Source: Candidatus Nomurabacteria bacterium
GTDB taxonomy: Bacteria > Patescibacteriota > Minisyncoccia > Phycocordibacterales > CSBR16-119
Length of the DNA: 24,716 nt
Direction: 5' to 3'
Assembly (NCBI GenBank): GCA_007117675.1
Contig: SKGB01000050.1
Span: 1-24,716, forward strand
The position numbers and the translations under genes are program-made. Position 1 is the first letter of the stretch; the number at the start of each line of letters is the position of its first letter. The notes under the pieces were generated by a model, which was not told where the DNA came from, searched no databases, and saw nothing but the letters and a program-made list of their open reading frames with translations. Shown here piece by piece: positions 22,366-24,716 of this stretch.

Positions 22366-24297
22366 ATGACAAATACAATCAAAAAAACTGCAGCAGGAGT
22401 AATCCTAGCCGCTGTTGCTATGTTTGGTGTTGCAACTACTACATCAGCACAGACTCCAACTATCGAGTCTTTGTTGCAAATGATTGCAGACCTTACAGCA
22501 CAACTTAATCAACTTCAAGGTGGTTCTTCAAATACAACTGGAGGATCATGTGGAGTAACAACTTTCGGGTACACAGCACCAGGAATGACTCTACAACAAG
22601 GGTCAACAGGTCCTGCAGTATCTGCATTACAAATGGCACTTAACAACTACGCAGGTGCAAACCTCGTAACTGATGGAATATTTGGAGGAGGAACAGCACA
22701 AGCTGTTCGAAACTTCCAAACTTCACGAGGTTTGGCTGTTGACGCAGTATTCGGACCAGCATCTGCATCTGCACTTGTAGCTGAATCTGCAATGACAACT
22801 CCATGTCCAACTGACAACAATACAGGTGGAACAGGAACAACTGGAGGGTCTGTGACTCTTTCAGGAGATGAAGGATTGTTCGAAGTTATGGATATTTTCA
22901 GTGGAAACACAGAAATCAAACTTGGGCAAGCTGAGGTTGTGATGGAATTCGAAGTTGAAGCATTCGATTCAGATATTCAAATCGATCGTGTAGACTTTTT
23001 CTTTGATAAACGACCATGGTTGTACTTCAGTGAAGTAAATCTATGGATTGATGGATCTAAAGTTTCAACACTTTCAGGTTCTAATGCGTTCACACAATCA
23101 GGTTCTGAATGGCGAGCACGATTCAATAGTGTAGGTCATGTTATCAACCAAGACGACGTTTCTGAATTCGCTCTTCAACTAGTTGTTCCTTCTTCTTTGG
23201 CTGGAACACGAGCAGCTGATGATGTTACAGCTGAATTGCGTCCTGAAGCTCTACGAGGAATTGACGGAGCTGGGTTCACACTTACAGGACCAAACGCTCA
23301 AACTATTACATCAACAGTTGATTTTGATGACGTGTTTGGAGAAGGAGATATTTCAGTTTCTCTTTCAAACAACTCACCTCAAGCAGCTAACATCGTACTA
23401 AATGCAACTTCACAAACAAACGGAGTACAAGTGCTTGTGTTCGATGTAGAAGCTGTAGACAGTAATGTTGAGGTTACTGATGTATGGGTATCTCTAGATA
23501 CAGATACATATGACCTAGAAGATGTTCTACGACGAGCATATTTGTTCCGAGGAAATAACCAAATTCGACAAACAGCAACTATTGATACAATTGATGCAGC
23601 AGAAGCTGCTGCTACACCATTTGCTTTGAATGACCTTGTTGTAAAATTTGCAAATGTTGATTTTGACATTTCAGAAGGTTCAACACAATCTTTCAATGTT
23701 AGATTGGACTTCTTCTCAGGAAACGCAATCGACAACGCTGGTTTTGATCTTACAACTCTATCTGTAGGTCAAGTACTTGTTGTTGCTGATAATGCTGACT
23801 TCGTAGATGTTTCTGATGATATTACTGTGAACGAAGATCACAATCTTCTAGTAGAAGGAATTATCGTTGAGCGAGTAGGAAACATTGCTGTAATGGCTAA
23901 CGATGCTGATGTTACAGTTGCAAAATACACATTTGAACTAGATATTACAGCATACGAAAGTGACTTCTTCATTTCACGAGATGAACTTATAGCCTTCGGT
24001 GATGGTACAACTCTTGGTGAAGATGATGAGGTTGTAGCTTCTGCACATGATATTCTAAGTGTTGAGATTTCATCAAATGCAAGTCTAAACAACCTAAACA
24101 ACACATGGAGAATCAACAAAGGAGAAACAAAACGATTCACAGTTGAAGTATACGTTGGAGACGCTGTTGCTTCAGGTACTTCACGAGTAACTCTAAATGC
24201 AATCAACTACGGACCAGCCGTAAATAATGCTACAGGGTTAACATTCACTATGGGTCTTCCTAATTTTGAATCACCAACAATGTTTATTAATAATTAA
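22366..24297 (+). CDS. Secreted peptidoglycan-binding surface protein, likely abundant
   Basis: 643 residues. A Sec signal peptide is clear (KK, hydrophobic 9-22, likely cleavage after TTSA at ~28). A short coiled-coil-like helix (about 32-51) follows. The peptidoglycan-binding domain of the PG_binding_1 type is at ~74-139 (LQQGSTGPAVSALQMAL, then DGIFGGGTAQAVRNFQ). It is flanked by two Cys (62 and 147) that could form a disulfide. After a Gly/Thr linker come three similar beta-sandwich modules (about 170-315, 325-475, 500-630). These share the pattern F-x-VEA-x-DSDI-x-I, as in MEFEVEAFDSDIQIDRV and LVFDVEAVDSNVEVTDV. There is no C-terminal anchor or sortase motif. The protein is strongly acidic. 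Codon use is unusually uniform. An S-layer-like or cell-wall-coating role is inference. Confidence 0.88.
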   Translation: MTNTIKKTAAGVILAAVAMFGVATTTSAQTPTIESLLQMIADLTAQLNQLQGGSSNTTGGSCGVTTFGYTAPGMTLQQGSTGPAVSALQMALNNYAGANLVTDGIFGGGTAQAVRNFQTSRGLAVDAVFGPASASALVAESAMTTPCPTDNNTGGTGTTGGSVTLSGDEGLFEVMDIFSGNTEIKLGQAEVVMEFEVEAFDSDIQIDRVDFFFDKRPWLYFSEVNLWIDGSKVSTLSGSNAFTQSGSEWRARFNSVGHVINQDDVSEFALQLVVPSSLAGTRAADDVTAELRPEALRGIDGAGFTLTGPNAQTITSTVDFDDVFGEGDISVSLSNNSPQAANIVLNATSQTNGVQVLVFDVEAVDSNVEVTDVWVSLDTDTYDLEDVLRRAYLFRGNNQIRQTATIDTIDAAEAAATPFALNDLVVKFANVDFDISEGSTQSFNVRLDFFSGNAIDNAGFDLTTLSVGQVLVVADNADFVDVSDDITVNEDHNLLVEGIIVERVGNIAVMANDADVTVAKYTFELDITAYESDFFISRDELIAFGDGTTLGEDDEVVASAHDILSVEISSNASLNNLNNTWRINKGETKRFTVEVYVGDAVASGTSRVTLNAINYGPAVNNATGLTFTMGLPNFESPTMFINN

Positions 24298-24357
24298 TGA
24301 ACCAGCTCTTTAATCAAAACTTTAATCTAGTATTAAACTTTGGTTAATAAAGCATTC

Positions 24358-24390
24358 AAAAACCACCCTTCGGGGTGGTTTTTGTTTTTG
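24358..24390 (+). terminator. Terminator of the surface-protein gene
   Basis: An 11 bp stem with a TTCG tetraloop: AAACCACCC (24360-24368) pairs with GGGTGGTTT (24373-24381), followed by a T-rich tail. Confidence 0.92.
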
Positions 24391-24411
24391 GGTTGAGAGA
24401 GGGGATTTATA

Positions 24412-24440
24412 TTGACAAAAATACTAAAACATAGTAATAT
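24412..24440 (+). promoter_or_regulatory. Consensus promoter of the last gene
   Basis: TTGACA (24412-24417, exact), a 17 nt spacer and TAATAT (24435-24440). The start is predicted near 24447, leaving a leader of about 32 nt with no Shine-Dalgarno. It is the best-matching promoter in the window. Confidence 0.8.
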
Positions 24441-24478
24441 ACAAATCAATCATAAACGCTCTTTAACATTTTCACACC

Positions 24479-24716
24479 ATGAAAAACATTATTTCTCTCT
24501 TTGTTTCCTTGCTTGTTTCAGCGGGTCTTTCAGTCAATGCACAAGGATTGTGCGATATCGAACAGCTACAGGTTGGTTCCAATATGAACCTTATCTATCT
24601 CTTGAGTCCAGGAGACATGCAAGGGCAACGTTTTGTGCCTGAGTGCGACACCTATATTGCAGGTATCACATTGTCACTTCACCGAGTAGTGCAGGGTGAC
24701 CCTGACCATGTCTTTC
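24479..24716 (+). CDS. Secreted protein, N-terminal part (cut by window end)
   Basis: ATG at 24479 opens a frame of 79 codons that runs off the window. The start MKNIISLFVSLLVSAGLSVNAQ is a signal peptide with probable cleavage after NA (it begins at residue 1, hydrophobic 4-17). The mature start contains two Cys (in GLCDIEQL and PECDTYIAG) and a motif PGDMQGQRFVPECD followed by ITLSLHRV. This resembles the first strands of secreted beta-sandwich modules with a 'QxFxPxCxGxIxxI' pattern. The resemblance is weak. Codon use is richer in C-ending codons (GTC, ATC, CTC, TCC, ACC) than in neighbours. Function unknown. Confidence 0.7.
   Translation, partial: MKNIISLFVSLLVSAGLSVNAQGLCDIEQLQVGSNMNLIYLLSPGDMQGQRFVPECDTYIAGITLSLHRVVQGDPDHVF

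Noticed and set aside
1..24716. UGA recoding (as in Gracilibacteria/Absconditabacteria)
   Set aside because: All genes are complete in the standard code and conserved positions are not interrupted by TGA.
1..24716. Mobile elements, CRISPR arrays, phage genes or tRNA genes
   Set aside because: No transposase or integrase, no regularly spaced direct repeats and no cloverleaf with a TTCGA-type arm was seen. The inverted repeats present are explained by terminators or local hairpins.

Overview
This 24.7 kb AT-rich window reads as a chromosomal segment from a Candidate Phyla Radiation bacterium (Patescibacteria, most likely a Parcubacteria/Paceibacteria lineage). The evidence is indirect but consistent: very compact spacing, no clear Shine-Dalgarno sequence before any gene, -10 boxes sitting 5-11 nt from several start codons, a eukaryote/archaeal-like IleRS, a short RecO, an EF-P with a non-canonical tip loop, a secreted protein with a peptidoglycan-binding domain, and many membrane-anchored proteins of unknown function. 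All genes read cleanly in the standard code. I see no mobile element, CRISPR array, tRNA or rRNA.

Layout. The plus strand carries the end of dut (dUTPase), then argS. Two small unknown genes on the minus strand follow (2321-1998 and 2783-2433). Next comes a T-box leader (about 2881-3112) feeding the unit ileS-recO-(anchored beta-sandwich protein)-glyS. After a strong terminator comes a second unit, AI-2E-family permease-metG-tatD. A 390 bp gap with stacked hairpins, including a candidate S6:S18 autoregulatory leader, precedes rpsF-ssb-rpsR-efp and one unknown gene. Facing these on the minus strand is the unit ftsK-(Ig-like anchored protein)-recA. A winged-helix protein is divergent from ftsK. 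A 545 bp stretch rich in hairpins then leads to a large surface protein, and the window ends inside another secreted protein.

How the genes fit together. The segment is mostly housekeeping: four aminoacyl-tRNA synthetases (Arg, Ile, Gly, Met), ribosomal proteins S6 and S18 with SSB, elongation factor P, and repair or chromosome-segregation genes (recO, recA, ssb, ftsK, dut). Three RNA-level control elements are visible or suspected: the ileS T-box, the rpsF leader and the long structured leader before the surface-protein gene.

The most unusual items are an apparently intact histidine-phosphatase domain inserted inside IleRS, an ileS T-box that seems to have the short Stem I form but a transcriptional terminator, and the unexplained structured region at about 21959-22301.
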